Part shown: piece after piece, positions 5,045 to 5,486 of the stretch
How the letters are laid out: each line of letters opens with the position of its first letter
Position numbering within the stretch: position 1 is the first letter of the stretch
DNA from: Phenylobacterium sp.
GTDB taxonomy: Bacteria > Pseudomonadota > Alphaproteobacteria > Caulobacterales > Caulobacteraceae
Length of the DNA: 5,486 nucleotides
Direction: 5' to 3'
Assembly (NCBI GenBank): GCA_028290925.1
Contig: JAQGIX010000046.1
Coordinates: 1-5,486, forward strand
Notes under the pieces: model-generated
What the model saw: the letters and a program-made list of their open reading frames with translations, nothing else
Database searches by the model: none
What the model was told of the DNA's origin: nothing
Made by a program: the position numbers and the translations under genes

Positions 5045-5073
5045 AACGGCGCCCGTCGGCCGACGGCGCCGTT
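5045..5073. repeat. Strong inverted repeat between ccmB and the Spy/CpxP-like gene
   Basis: The left arm AACGGCGCCCGTCGG pairs with the right arm CCGACGGCGCCGTT apart from one bulged C. It would make a stem of about 12 pairs with a GGCC loop. It lies 42 bases past the ccmB stop and 56 before the next start. On the minus strand it is followed by TCGCCCTTATTC, a poor T-run, so complete termination is doubtful. Partial termination (attenuation), RNA processing or 3'-end protection are possible. It could also separate a ccmAB transcript from one starting at the Spy-like gene. Confidence 0.6.
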
Positions 5074-5114
5074 AAACCTTTGTAATGTCAGCAGCCTGCC
5101 GGACCGAGGTCGGT

Positions 5115-5486
5115 TCAGGACAGGGCGTTGCGGCAGGCCGCGGCCATGGCCAGAGGCCCCAGCGCCACGGCGGCGGCGGCGTAGGCGCCGAGCAGCGCCA
5201 GGCCCGCCTGCCAGGGCAGGCCGGAGGCGAAGGCGTCGAGCGCCCCGCCGCCGAAGATCACCGGCGGCACGAACAAGGGCAGGACGATCACCGCGGTCAG
5301 GAGACCGCCGCGGCGCGCGCCGAGGCTGAGCGCCGCGCCGATGCCACCCAGAAAGGCGAAGGCCAGGCCGCCGGCCAGGGCGCAGGCGAAGATCAGCGGC
5401 GCGAGACCCGGCCGGGCGCCGAGGCTGATCGCCGCGATCGGGGCGGCCAGCGCCAGCGGCGCGCCGGTGGCGATCCATTGGCCGAG
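5115..5486 (-). CDS. ccmB: CcmB, heme ABC transporter membrane subunit (C-terminal part)
   Basis: The last 123 residues of CcmB, cut by the right window edge; the full protein is about 220 residues. CcmB is the membrane partner of the ATPase CcmA. The CcmAB complex uses ATP to release heme-loaded CcmE from CcmC and CcmD. The frame reads without a stop from the edge to TGA 5115-5117 (minus strand). Helices appear at residues 5-22, 28-48, 63-79 and 93-116 of the fragment. The family's conserved segment is seen as VIVLPLFVPPVIFGGGAL (66-83), with GARRGGLLTAV before it; CcmB proteins typically have LPL(Y/F)xPxxIFG here. The end, MAAACRNALS, is also CcmB-like. The order ccmB then ccmC then ccmD then ccmG on one strand supports the call; ccmA should follow off the right edge. 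Confidence 0.93.
   Translation of the reverse strand, partial: LGQWIATGAPLALAAPIAAISLGARPGLAPLIFACALAGGLAFAFLGGIGAALSLGARRGGLLTAVIVLPLFVPPVIFGGGALDAFASGLPWQAGLALLGAYAAAAVALGPLAMAAACRNALS

Noticed and set aside
5072..5086. CtrA-like site TTAA-N7-TAAT after the inverted repeat
   Set aside because: Two mismatches to the motif, and the first half is part of the stem.
4381..5478. Taking the Spy-like gene to start far upstream (365 residues)
   Set aside because: The added part is Arg/Gly/Ala-rich shadow sequence over ccmB. A signal peptide and GGAGGA mark ATG 4989 as the true start.

Overview
The window is GC-rich, densely packed chromosomal DNA from an alphaproteobacterium. The gene set and order (mtaB end, ftsY, septation protein A, then ccmG, ccmD, ccmC, ccmB on the other strand) fit Caulobacteraceae (Caulobacter/Phenylobacterium type). 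That placement comes from remembered gene order and protein character, not from a search. Nothing looks like a mobile element, tRNA, rRNA or CRISPR array.

Left half, plus strand (1-2299): a tight four-gene run. It has the 3' end of mtaB (tRNA methylthiotransferase), a GFA-fold zinc-binding protein, ftsY (signal-recognition-particle receptor) and a YciB/IspZ-type septation protein A. The first two genes overlap by ATGA and the last two by TTGA. The gap between GFA and ftsY is only 9 bases, so this looks like one transcript with translational coupling.

Middle (2300-2894): the plus-strand run meets the minus-strand genes tail to tail with only 6 bases between stop codons. Two small minus-strand genes of unknown function (68 and 84 residues) lie here. 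They are separated by an AT-rich 79-base spacer that probably holds the promoter of the 68-residue gene.

Right half, minus strand (2895-5486): a cytochrome c maturation cluster read right to left as ccmB (3' part only), a Spy/CpxP-like periplasmic protein, ccmC, ccmD and ccmG. CcmB and CcmC belong to the CcmABCD heme-handling machinery. CcmG is the membrane-anchored thioredoxin that keeps apocytochrome cysteines reduced. ccmA is expected just beyond the right edge; ccmE, ccmF and ccmH are not here. ccmD, only 44 residues long, is easily overlooked.

The most unusual item is the Spy/CpxP-like gene between ccmB and ccmC. It encodes an exported, His- and Met-rich protein whose tail carries six methionines at exact three-residue spacing in a proline-rich stretch. 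A strong inverted repeat lies between ccmB and this gene. A possible metal-handling (copper) role next to heme and cytochrome assembly is inference. Otherwise the window is mostly conserved housekeeping sequence. All gaps between genes are 125 bases or less.
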